DNA from: Scilla litardierei | Lineage: Eukaryota; Streptophyta; Magnoliopsida; Asparagales; Asparagaceae | Assembly: GCA_030789695.1 (NCBI GenBank) | Contig: CM061140.1 | Coordinates: forward strand, 84,258,422-84,322,421 | Direction: 5' to 3' | DNA: 64,000 nucleotides | Shown: positions 40,934-50,527 of the stretch, in pieces | Layout of the letters: every line of letters begins with the position of its first letter | Numbering within the stretch: the stretch's first letter is position 1 | Position numbers and translations under genes: made by a program | Notes under the pieces: generated by a model | The model's database searches: none | Told to the model about the DNA's origin: nothing | What the model saw: only the letters and a program-made list of their open reading frames with translations

Positions 40934-40940
40934 TATTTAA
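40934..40940 (+). promoter_or_regulatory. TATA-like box of Athila LTR copy 4
   Basis: TATTTAA within GGGGTATTTAACCCC, itself a near palindrome. It is preserved at the equivalent place in all five Athila-type LTRs of the window (61679-61685 in the divergent one). If used, transcription would begin roughly 30 bp downstream, which places the hairpin array in the transcribed R/U5 leader. Confidence 0.55.
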
Positions 40941-41330
40941 CCCCTGATTCTAACCTAGTTAGAGGAGCTTTTTTCCTTGCTTTTTGGCAGCCTTTTAGAT
41001 TAGACTTTTTAGCTTTTGATTCTTGTGATTGGAGAGGAGAGAAAAGGGTTATTTTTTTGTTGGATTCTTGGAGAACTAAATTGGTTTGTCTCCTTCTTCA
41101 TTAAAAATCCTATTTTATTGTTATTTTGAATATTGCCATGAATTCTATTGCTATTTCAATTGATTATTCTTTCATTTGTGATATGATTTGTGAGTAGTCT
41201 TTACGTCTTAGGGCGTGGGGATGAACCCTACGAGCCCAATTCCCGATTTGTGATGATTTGGTAGAACTATTGCTAGAATTGCTATTAGGGTTAGATTGGG
41301 ATTGATATATTACGGATAGCTAGGTGTTCA

Positions 41331-41634
41331 TATCGATTGGGATTTGCAAGAGATTGGATCCCAATTCGATAGGAAACCCTAGAAATCCGAATTGGGTTGA
41401 AATTGAGTTTCCGTAGTATCAGTTTGCAAGAGATTGGACCGATACTAGGGTTCTCGGTTGCAATTTCATACCGATACCCGTTTGCAAGAGATTGGACGGG
41501 TAGGAACTATCCCAACCTAGGTCGCAGCCCGAGTTTGCACGAGAGTGGGCCCGGGATGCGATTGAACGATGATGTTGATCCTAATGCTAGCTTGCCTAGG
41601 CTAGGGTTTGCAAGAGATTGGACCCGAACCTAGG
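41331..41634 (+). other. Array of five hairpins with one constant loop in the transcribed LTR
   Basis: Five inverted repeats each enclose TTGCAAGAGATTGG (fourth: TTGCACGAGAGTGG). Loops: 41344-41357, 41424-41437, 41482-41495, 41535-41548, 41608-41621. Arms: TATCGATTGGGAT with ATCCCAATTCGATA; TAGTATCAGT with ACCGATACTA; TACCCGT with ACGGGTA; CCCGAGT with GCCCGGG; CCTAGGCTAGGGT with ACCCGAACCTAGG. Stem sequences differ from hairpin to hairpin but each is complementary to its partner apart from a bulge or a few mismatches. The homologous LTR at 60921 keeps all five. No function is known to me. Confidence 0.85.
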
Positions 41635-41999
41635 TTTGCTATAGACCGGCAACAGCACGAGAGCGTGAGCTAGGTTTTACATTCAGTTGCAACTAGTTTA
41701 TCCGAAATTCTACCCTAGAAATTGTGATACCAATGAATCACATTGACGAGATACGGTGAGTAGCGGGGATTCCCTATTCCCTAGGCGTCTTATTTGATTT
41801 TATATCTCTTTACATTATTTGACGATTGTGACAACATCGCCGAAAGGAAAATTCCTACTCTTCTGTCCCTATAGCCAGGTTGTTCGGAGAAGGCACTGTC
41901 ATACGTCCTCTCTGTGTTCGATACCCGCTCGCCGCTACACCGTGCGCTTGCGGTAAAACTACACGGTCGCTCTGTAGGGTGTACGCCCGGGCGCGATCA

Positions 42000-42971
42000 C
42001 CGGGCCATGCGCCCGCTCCCCCCTCAAGACCTCTGGGGCAGGGCCAACCCTAGCCACCCAAACCAGAGAAGGGCACGGGCCGGGCCACGCACCCGCTCCC
42101 CCCTCAAGACCTCTGGGGCAGGGCCAACCCTAGCCACCCAAACCAGAGAAGGGCACGGGCCGGGCCACGCGCACGCTCCCCCCCTCAAGACCTCTGGGGC
42201 AGGGCTAACCCTAGCCACCCAAACCAGAGAACGGCACGGGCCGGGCCACGCGCACGCTCCACCCCTCAAGACCTTTGGGGCAGGGCCAACCCTAGACACC
42301 CAAACCAGAGAAGGGCATGGGCCGGGCCACGCCCCGCTCCCCCCCTCAAGACCTCTGGGGCAGGGCCAACCCTAGCCACCCAAACCAGAGAAGGGCACGG
42401 GCTGGGCCACGCGCCCGCTCCCCCCCTCAAGACCTCTGGGGCAGGGCCAACCCTAGCCACCCAAACCAGAGAAGGGCACGGGCCGGGCCACGCGCCCGCT
42501 CCCCCCCTCAAGACCTCTGGGGCAGGGCCAACCCTAGCCACCCAAACCAGAGAAGGGCACGGGCCGGGACACGCGCCCGCTCCCCCCTCAAGACCTCTAG
42601 GGCAGGGCCAACCCTAGCCACCCAAACCAGAGAAGGGCACGGGCCGGGCCACGTGCCCGCTCCCCCCCTCAAGACCTCTGGGGCAGGGCCAACCCTAGCC
42701 ACACAAACCAGAGAAGGGCACGGGCCGGGCCACGTGCCCCCTCCCCCCTCAAGACCTCTGGGGCAGGGCCAACCCTAGCCACCCAAACCAGAGAAGGGCA
42801 CGGGCCGGGCCACACGCCCGCTCCCCCTCCTCAAGACCTTTGGGGCATGGCCAACCCTAGCCACCCAAACCAGAGAAGGGCACGGGCCGGGCCACGCGCC
42901 CGCTCCCCCCCTCAAGACCTCTGGGGCAGGGCCAACCCTAGCCACCCAAACCAGACAGGGCTACGCGCCCG
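42000..42971. repeat. 81 bp satellite, block E (about 12 monomers), right edge of the satellite
   Basis: Last satellite block. The final monomer is shortened (ACCAGACAGGGCTACGCGCCCG) and gives way at about 42972 to unique sequence that belongs to the 3' region of a Tat-type element. This is a direct junction between satellite and retroelement. Confidence 0.95.
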
Positions 42972-43064
42972 TGATCCTCCAAAAATCGATTGAAGACAAG
43001 GGCACATAAACCGGGACGAAATGACGTCGGTTCCCGAGGAGGCGGCTCCGATGTTACTCGACGA

Positions 43065-43460
43065 AACGAAAGGACGCTTGAGAAATACGCCACCATTAAT
43101 GGTACACTCCAAAAGAGGTTCCGTAAGAGCCACCTGGCAAAAGCGGTTTCCCACTGGCGTGAATCCGATGAGCCCATTAATAACGCCAACTCATCGCAAT
43201 AATTATGGAGGAAACCATCAGTAAGATCCCCCTATAAAGACACCACTCACCCTTCCGAAAGAAAACGAAAAACGAGTCGGAAGACATGAGAAATCGGCAC
43301 TTATCCCCCCCCACCTGCTGGAAAACGGGCCGAGATACAACGCACTAACAAAAGAGAGGTCACCGGCCATCAGTGGTTCCCTCCGCCCAGGGCGGCGGTA
43401 CCCGCATCTCCACCACCTCCGACAGGATATTCCTCTTACAAACAGATCGCCAACAGGATA
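43065..43460 (+). repeat. Tat 3' module, copy 1
   Basis: Begins near AAAGGACGCTTGAGAAATAC and includes CCCATTAATAACGCC, a TATA-like CTATAAAGA (43233-43240) and two GGATATTCC-CTTACA motifs (about 43430 and 43455). It is a diverged homologue of 44870-45250 and 57230-57560. It lacks the G-rich arm that follows the TATA box in the other two copies. Confidence 0.55.
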
Positions 43461-44263
43461 TTCCACTTACACAAGGGAAATCCACCTTTCACGCCTCCGT
43501 CTGCCCTAAACAAGGACGATTCGGAGAAAGGTAGGCATCCGACCCCCGTCGGTAGGAAAAGCGAGAGCCCCCCGGGCTTGCAAGCCAACACCTCCTCGCC
43601 GTCGACCTCCGGACGGGGACCTCGGCAAGGCTGCATACTCGACGAGCCCAAAAGGCAAGTCATGGCGTGTCAGCCCGCCCCAGCACAATCGGGACCCGAA
43701 CCCCGCCCTCAAACCCAAACCACGAGGCATGGAGGGGAAGCGGCCCGATTGTCAAGACCTCCCCCCGCCCTCAAACCCAAACCGCGAGGCGTGGAGGGAG
43801 ATGACACAGCAATGGAGGGGAGGTGGCCCGACCGTCGGGATTCCCCCCCGGGCCAAACGCCACTCCAAGACGGCTTCCCTACCCCATCCACCTGGCTGAG
43901 GAGACGTTGCAACCCTTCAACACAGAGGGCGGTCGCTCACCTATGCGCTAAGAACAACTCGAGTTAAAAAGGCCCACCCGGCAGAGGGTAACCCCTAAAT
44001 CCGGAGGTCGTTCACTGCAGGCGAGAACAGCTCTATAGCCCACCCCAGGGCCGGATCTTACCCCACAACGTGCGGTAATCTAAGTACTCGTGTACAAGCC
44101 ATAGAGCAGTTCTTGTAAATTTAAATGAAAATATTCATCCTTGTCAGATTCGCTTTGACTTTCTGAGAATGCCATAGCGTGAAGCGATCCCCCTGCCAAG
44201 TGCCGGGCGAGCTCACCACCCCTCGCAGCGTGGAAAGTAGGAACGGCGCATCGCACTCCCCGG

Positions 44264-44306
44264 TAGCTTAGGACGCCCAGTAAGCTTACACCCGCAGTTC
44301 GAACCC
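44264..44306 (+). other. tRNA-like A and B box pair (weak)
   Basis: TAGCTTAGGACG at 44264 and AGTTCGAACCC at 44296 resemble the pol III A and B boxes of tRNAs and SINEs, spaced 32 bp start to start. I see no tRNA cloverleaf around them. It could be a SINE or tRNA-gene relic in the Tat 3' region, or chance. Confidence 0.25.
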
Positions 44307-44869
44307 CTCGATACTACGCTTCGAACCAAGACCCCTCGCCAACTAAAGTCAACGACAACTTTCGGTCAAAGGGGAAAGAGGTGAACTGAGGCCCGCCCTG
44401 CGGGACCACTTCCGCCCGAGGCCAAATCGTGATAGGGCGGCATGTCTCATCCCGAACCTATTCGGCGATTCCCCGCCCCGCCCAAAGCCAACACAAACCA
44501 TCAACATCCCCTTCCCCCAGACCTCGTACTCTCGGGCAAGGGAATGTTGGGGGCATAATTAGTAATTGTGTAACTCACGCAAGAAACCAAGATAGGCAAC
44601 CCCAGCGGTAAAACACAGCGAAGACCGACGTTCCCGTAATGCCTCGGTTCAGACCGCACAGCGACCAACTACCCAGGGCCGGCCCCCCCAAACCACATCT
44701 GGATTCCCCCAGATTAGGCCCAACATCCTCAAAAACTTAGCCCGGGGGACAAGGACAAGGCCACGTGACCCGGGACGGACCGGTCGCAAGCCAGAAACCG
44801 CGAAACAATACCTGTCGAATATACGCCTAGTCTCGACAAGGCAACGCCACGATGCGACTCGATGTAACG

Positions 44870-45250
44870 AAAGGACGCTTGGACAACACGCCATCAGCAG
44901 CAACACGCCCCCCGAGAGGCCAGAACAGACAACCTGTGTCAGGTACTGCCAGGAAAAAGCGGTTCCCAAAGCGCGTAATTCAGCGGAGCCCATTAATGGC
45001 GCTAGTCCCTCACATTATCCACGGAAAACCCTTTCACAGAATCCCACTATAAGTACCCCCCTTCAGAAGTTAGGGGGGAGGGGGAGATAGACGAAAGGGA
45101 TTCGCATCCCCTCACACCGGATATGAAACAGCCCCGAATGCCCCACCGAGCTACGAAGAAGGCCGGTGACCACCGACGGGCCTCACTTCCCCCGACGGTG
45201 ACCGCCTCTACTCCGCGACCCCTGATAGGATATTCTCCTTACACATGGGA
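44870..45250 (+). repeat. Tat 3' module, copy 2
   Basis: AAAGGACGCTTGGACAACAC near 44870, CCCATTAATGGCGC near 44990, TATAAGTA at 45048-45055. Next come a C-rich arm (45056-45062) and its G-rich partner (45072-45078), then GGATATTCTCCTTACAC near 45229. Collinear with the modules at 43065 and 57230. Confidence 0.55.
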
Positions 45251-45910
45251 GGCCCCGCCCGCCCGCCTTCCTCCTGCTCGTTACCGGATTAAACGGCAGG
45301 TCCGGAAGACTAGTCGCAGGCTACCACACCCCAGTTAACACCCACCCTACGGCGATCCCTTCCGGGCGTGAGGGCGGAAACCCCCAACAGGTCTCCCAGC
45401 GACCCACCTGCCTGCCTGCCCCCAACCTTCCCCGTGACGCCGGCCCATCGGACTCCCCCGGGGAGGGCGACGCCACCATCGCTACCTCGTCCTCCGCCTC
45501 CGCCGGGGTTCCCCCTCGGTGCGCGGGATCCCCGGCGAGGCCGGGCAACCCTCCAGCGCGTCGACGGCAAGGCAGAACGCGAGGAAGCGAGGAAAGGGAA
45601 AGGAAGAAGGTCCACCCGACAAACGAGGGTCAGCCCCCCCAAAGGGGGGACCACCACGGGGCGGCATCCCTGATTAAACCAAACGGTGATTCACGGCACG
45701 TCGTTATAGGGCAACGCCCCTCCCCAAATCGCAGTAACCCGCCTCCTCACTTGGTTCCCACTCGGGACGAGACCTCGCGATCCCGCAACAGCGGGCAATA
45801 CCCCACAGGAGCAGCGTCGCCACCCCTGAGCTTGGATCCAAGTCCGAGTCGAGCTAGAAGGTAGTGTTACGCCATCCGAGTCGAGCCGGGCTTCCGCCTC
45901 ACACTCGAAT

Positions 45911-45922
45911 GCCGGGGGCAAT
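45911..45922 (+). promoter_or_regulatory. Polypurine-type tract before the 3' LTR
   Basis: GCCGGGGGCAAT directly precedes the LTR start TGTTACGACC. Position and G-run fit a plus-strand priming tract of a Ty3/gypsy element. It fixes 45923-47061 as a 3' LTR, so this element extends to the left. Confidence 0.6.
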
Positions 45923-47061
45923 TGTTACGACCTTAAGATCGTAAGAGTCCGACTCCCGCCCGGATCCGTTGTCATACCCCATTAACTCTCCCCTTCACGA
46001 AAGGGCCGCCACCCCGGAAGACCGAAGCTACATGGGAACGGGCGGACCTCGCAGCACTCCCCCCACCCAGTCGAGGAGTACAACCGCAGTTGCTCGGCCC
46101 GTCAGGGGCAGTGCGCTTGGGGAGCGCCCGGACATTACCGCCGGGTATGCTGGCATAGGCACGTGCGTATCCTTCCGTGCCAACGGCCCACAACCCACGA
46201 CCGAAAAGGGGGCGCGGCCGGGCCGGACAACCCCCGATCCGGTCGACCCGGCTGGTCCCCATGAACCGCGGCGCCAGGGATAGCATAGCCAGACCTTTAG
46301 TTCATCACCAACGACAAACAACCTAGGATAAGGACACGACTGACACTAACGCCGTTCGACTGTCTGACAAAGCACCCCTAGCCGCTGAGCCCCCTGACGC
46401 TTAATGCTTTCTGCCCTGACCTCCTGACCAAAGTGCCACTGGCCGTTGCGCCGTTTGACAAAAGCAGGTCAGGCACTCCTGTTCCTGACATCCTCGTCCG
46501 AAGCTTCCGCTGACAACCGAGCCAGCTCAGCACGTCGAGTCAGCATGCCAGGTCAGCCCCGCCTAGTCATCTCCCATCAGGTATAAATACCCCCTCACTT
46601 CTTACGGTGAGGGGGTTGGCAAATTCTCTCTCTCAATCTATTATTCACACACGAGAGCAAAGGTCGTCCATATATTTGTTCTCCCACTTATAGCTCGCCA
46701 CGTACGGTCGACACACCCTCAGTCCGACCGGCGTGCCTAGCCCCCGTTTTAAGTCCTATTACTGACTTAGGCATCGGAGGGGCTAAGGGTTGGACCCCAA
46801 CCCCGCCCTTCTGACGAGTTGCTCGTGCTGCAGGAAAGCTCGTCCCTTGGTCGACATCAGCTCCAGCCTCCCGCCACCCGATCTTCCTCCGCCGTATCCG
46901 GTGAGATTTGACTCCGTGGCCACCCCCGGCGGTAAGTCCAGCCTCTTCACCCCATTAATTACTTGTTAAATTGCCAACCTAAACCCTCTTGTCAACAGAA
47001 CCACCGTGCCCTTGGTTTCCCTCAATACAAATTCATTGTGTGCGAGTCCCACCTCGTAACA
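45923..47061 (+). mobile_element. 3' LTR of the upstream Tat-type element
   Basis: 1139 bp from TGTTACGACC to CCTCGTAACA. It is collinear over its whole length with the LTR at 50528-51660, including TATAAATA, the CACACACGAGAGCAAAGGTC stretch and the last 25 bases, but with many substitutions and a 3' flank without a primer binding site. The two are separate family members, not a pair from one element. TATAAATA at 46582-46589 is followed by a perfect 9 bp hairpin (46590-46598 with 46607-46615). Confidence 0.88.
46582..46615 (+). promoter_or_regulatory. TATA box plus C/G hairpin at the predicted start of transcription
   Basis: TATAAATA, then CCCCCTCAC, loop TTCTTACG, then GTGAGGGGG. The homologous LTR at 50528 has CCCCCTCTCC, loop TCTTAC, GGAGAGGAGG: the stem changed on both sides together while the loop core stayed. 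The structure overlaps the place where initiation would be expected. Confidence 0.6.
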
Positions 47062-49550
47062 AGTGTTATGTGAATGAATTTTTGAATCAATTTTGAGTGT
47101 TATTACAACTTTGACATGATATTGCATTCATATTTCTTGGAAACTGACAGGATATTGACAGCTTATTGAGTTCAAAATTTTTGATTCTCAGGATATTGAA
47201 ATAAATTGTTAATCTGAATATCCCATAAAATCCTGAGAAATTCTCAGGATATTGCAATATGCTAATTGAGTTCAATATCCTGTTCAAAATTGTTAATATG
47301 AATATCAAAAATTGAGTTCAAAATTGAGTTAATATGAATATCAAAAATTGAGTTCAAAATTGAACAGTCAATTGAACATGATATTGAGGTAATATGAACA
47401 GTTCAATATCCTGTTCAAAATTGTTAATATGAATATCAAAAATTGAGTTCAAAATGAGTTCAAAATTGAGTGAAATTGTTAATATGAATATCTAAAATTC
47501 TCAGGATATTCCAATATGCAAATTGAGTTCAAATTTTTTGAAAGAAATTGACTGGATATTGAGTTCAAATTTTTGGATTCTCAAGTGTAAGGATATCCTG
47601 ATAATTTTGACAGGATATCCCATGGAATTCAATTCATGGAATTTGAAATTATCAGGATATCAGGATAATTTAATTTTGAATTCAAATTCATTCCATTAGA
47701 TTCAGTTAAATGGCATATAATATGAATTGATAATTTTGAACTCAATCTGAATGCCATGATCTCAACAATGAATTCATATTCAGTTCATATCCCATTTTCA
47801 ATTACACTCAATTTTATGTTAAGTTAACTGAATGTTCCAATTTGATATTGAGTATTAATACGATGAAAAATCCCAAAAATGAGCCCATATTTATGCTAGA
47901 ATTGATTTCCTATTTAACAGGACATTGATATGCAAGCAAAACTGAAATTTTGAGAATGAAATTTTAATATTTATTGTTGAAGGCAATATTTACAGGACAC
48001 TGGAATAAAGTAGGAATAAAGTTTTGAAGTGATGAAAGCAGACTGAATAACCAATATAGTGACTGTCAATCATGTGATGTTTAAAATTTATATAAACTCA
48101 AAAGTATATAGTTTGCATAGAGTGATGTTTGAGATATAGAGTGATGTTCATGATATTGAGTGATGTTTGAATATATTTTTAAGTCCCAGTTTGCATTGAA
48201 TATATATTTCATAACTAATTGGCTGTGATGTTTATATTTTTGAGTTTATGCAAACTATAATTTAACTGTTAATGAGATATTTTCAACCCTATAATTTAAA
48301 TTTCAGTTGGGTGTAATTTTCAGTGTAGTTGGGTGTAATTTTCATTAAGCTTTCATGTGTAATTGGGTGCAATTTTCAACCCTCACCCCTTGATCAGTTT
48401 GAGAGAATTGGTGAGCTTTTATTCCAAGATTATTGAGCTTTTATTCCAAGCTTCCAAGAATGCTGAAAAAATTGAGCTTGAGTTTGCAATTGAGTTTGAA
48501 ATTGTTGAAAGAAGACTGAAAATATTTGCAACCAATATTAACAGGATAATGATATGCAAAAAAACTGAAATTGCTGATGTTTGCTGATGTTGAATAGGAA
48601 TTTTGAGAATGGATGAGCTTAACAGGACACGAGCTTGCTATTGAGAGGAAGTGATGAAGCTCAATCATATTGGTTATTCAGTCTACTTTATCATTGTCCT
48701 GTTAAGAAGTGATGAAAGAGATGTGTGCAGTCATAGTAACAGTGTCCTGTTAAGCTATGACTCAGAGTTTGAGATAGCAAATTGGGATGATATTCAAAAA
48801 ATGTGTATTGTTGAAAGAGATGAGAGGAAGATTGCTGAAAAACTGAGTACTTAAAATTTGTCAAATAATTCCAGAACCCAAATACTTATGAGAATCATGT
48901 GTGTCCTGAACCTAATTTGTCAAGTAATTCCAGAACCCAAATACTTTAAATATTGTATTGTAATTGAGTATGCCAAAATAATTTGAGTATTGTAATTGAT
49001 AAGTTTATTGAGTATGCTAAATGTTCAACTTAATTGGGTAGTAATTTGGCAAGTAACCATGTTTGCATAGAAAACTAAAATAATTTGAGTATGCTAAATG
49101 TTCAACTTGATAAGTTTATTGAGTATGCTAAATGTTCAAAAAAACACCATCAGTTATGTGAAATGAAATGAAATGCTTAGTTATGTGAAATGAAATGAAA
49201 AACACCATCAAAAAACACATGTTATCTTTTTTGGAGAATGGAGAAGCTGAGGCTTATAAGTTGAACATTGAGCACTACCCAGTTATCCCTAAATGCCCAA
49301 TAAACTTAGTTTTGTGAAATGAAAGTTTTGTGAAATGAAATGGTCATAAGTTGATAGTTATGTGCAGTTTTTTAATGTGAAGTTGATAGTCTGCAGTTGC
49401 AACTTGATGTGAAATTGATGGTCTGCAGTTGATACATAACCATAGTTCATTTTTTATATGAAGTTGATGGTCTGCAGTTGAAGTTGATGTGTTATTTGAG
49501 GTCTGAAATTATATCAAGAATATAAAATTATATCAAGAATATCAAATTTC
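47062..49550. other. AT-rich degenerate-repeat DNA, no gene recognised
   Basis: Abruptly AT-rich compared with both sides. It is built from scrambled recurring words: ATTGAGTTCAAAATTG, TTAATATGAATATC, CAGGATATTG (47.1-47.7 kb), GAGTGATGTTTGA (48.1-48.2 kb), AGTATGCTAAATGTTCAA (49.0-49.15 kb) and GAAATGAAATG (49.15-49.35 kb). A 12 bp inverted repeat, ATAGTTTGCATA at 48108 and TATGCAAACTAT at 48247, encloses similar words. Open frames of 60-75 codons show no recognisable domain. It is DNA between two Tat-type elements, and could be old intergenic or intronic sequence or a decayed AT-rich transposon. Confidence 0.6.
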
Positions 49551-49711
49551 ACCCTTGCGACAATGGCAACATAACAGGAATCACAATGACACAATTTTTG
49601 AACAAGATGATGAACCATCAGCCAGGTTATTATCCACTTGACTGTGCCACACATCTAATATACGTTAATAATGTATTTTAATTGTACTTAGTTTGGATTT
49701 AATTTGGATAG

Positions 49712-50466
49712 GGCTTTAGCTCAACGCAGTAGGAGAGAACGAGAACAAGAACAACGAAACATATCTCACGCTCTGACTTCTGACGGTGTACTTGATATAC
49801 CTCAAATAACACCAGCCGTGACAACTTCTCCGGTTGAGCAAGAAGATTCTGTCTCAGCCTCACGTAACGATATGATTTCCGGACAAGTTCCTGGACCATC
49901 TGTCAGGTCATTATCAACCCACACGTACATAAAATCTTTTCTCCTCCCATGTATTTTAGTTGTGTTTATTTTTGTGTTTAAATTTGGATAGGGCTTTAGC
50001 TCAACGCAAAAGGAGAGAACAAGAACAAGAACAACGAAACATATCTCACGCTCTGACTTCTGACGATGTACTTGATATATCTCAAATAACACCAGCCGTG
50101 ACAACTTCTCCGGTTGAACAAGAAGATTCTGTCTCAGCCTTGTGTAACGATATGATTTCCGGACAAGTTCCTGGACCATCTGTCAGGTCATTATTAACCC
50201 GCCTGTACATAAAATCTTTTCTCCTCCCATGTATTTTAGTTGTGTTTATTTTTGTGTTTAAATTTGGATAGGGCTTTAGCTCAACGCAAAAGGAGAGAAC
50301 GAGAACAAGAACAACGAAACATATCTCACGCTCTGACTTCTGACGGTGTACTTGATATATCTCAAATAACACCATCCATGACAACTTCTCCGGTTGAACA
50401 AGAAGATTCTGTCTCAGCCTCGCGTAACGATATGATTTCGGGACAAGTTCCTGGACCATCTGTCAG
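49712..50466 (+). pseudogene. Three tandem exon-like units (195 bp exon, 85 bp intron) of an unknown gene
   Basis: A 280 bp unit starts at 49701, 49981 and 50261. In each, an open segment of 195 bp (49712-49906, 49992-50186, 50272-50466) follows an AG acceptor (TTTGGATAG) and ends at CTGTCAG before GT. The 195 bp is 65 codons and every copy has the same splice phase, so adding copies would keep the frame. The peptide begins RALAQR, is rich in Arg/Glu/Gln, and contains ISHALTSD and VPGPSVR. An earlier possible exon ends at 49625 (CCATCAGCCAG before GT) in the same phase. I do not recognise the family. The third intron is broken by the LTR at 50528, so any gene here is interrupted. Confidence 0.5.
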
Positions 50467-50527
50467 GTCATTATCAACCCGCCTGTACATAAAATCTTTT
50501 CTCCTCCCATGTATTTTAGTTGTGTTT

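Larger units (their letters stand above)
40174..41999 (+). mobile_element. Athila-type solo LTR, copy 4, complete, with target duplication CCGGG
   Basis: An 1826 bp LTR, TGATCACTCC to GCGCGATCA, with CCGGG at 40169-40173 and 42000-42004. It is nearly identical to copy 3. Both satellite flanks carry the same private variants as those of copy 3: left GGGGTAGGG with AAACTAGAG, right CCATGCGCCCG then CCACGCACCCG. The parsimonious reading is one insertion, reduced to a solo LTR and then duplicated with its flanks. It belongs to the same lineage as, but is clearly diverged from, the gag-bearing LTR at 60921-62735. Confidence 0.93.
42972..45922 (+). mobile_element. 3' non-coding region of the upstream Tat-type element
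   Basis: GC-rich, no convincing reading frame. It is assigned to a Tat-type element because it ends in a polypurine tract directly before a TGTTACGACC LTR, and because segments match the region after the 212 bp array of the downstream element. A module with AAAGGACGCTTGxxxxxxACGCCA, CCCATTAAT, TATA and GGATATTCC-CTTACAC occurs here twice, about 43065-43460 and 44870-45250. A polypurine-like GTTGGGGGCATAAT at about 44546 precedes the second module, so this region may be a partial internal duplication. gag and pol of this element are not in the window; satellite lies where they would be. Confidence 0.65.

Noticed and set aside
1..42971. Dozens of long open frames on both strands as possible repeat proteins
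   Set aside because: They are translations of the 81 bp monomer in several frames at once, switch frame with C-tract length, and have no promoter or domain support.
43578..43967. Open frames of 70-130 codons in the Tat 3' region, including those at 45310-45670 and 45969-46321
   Set aside because: Overlapping frames on both strands in GC-rich non-coding or LTR sequence; no recognisable motif.
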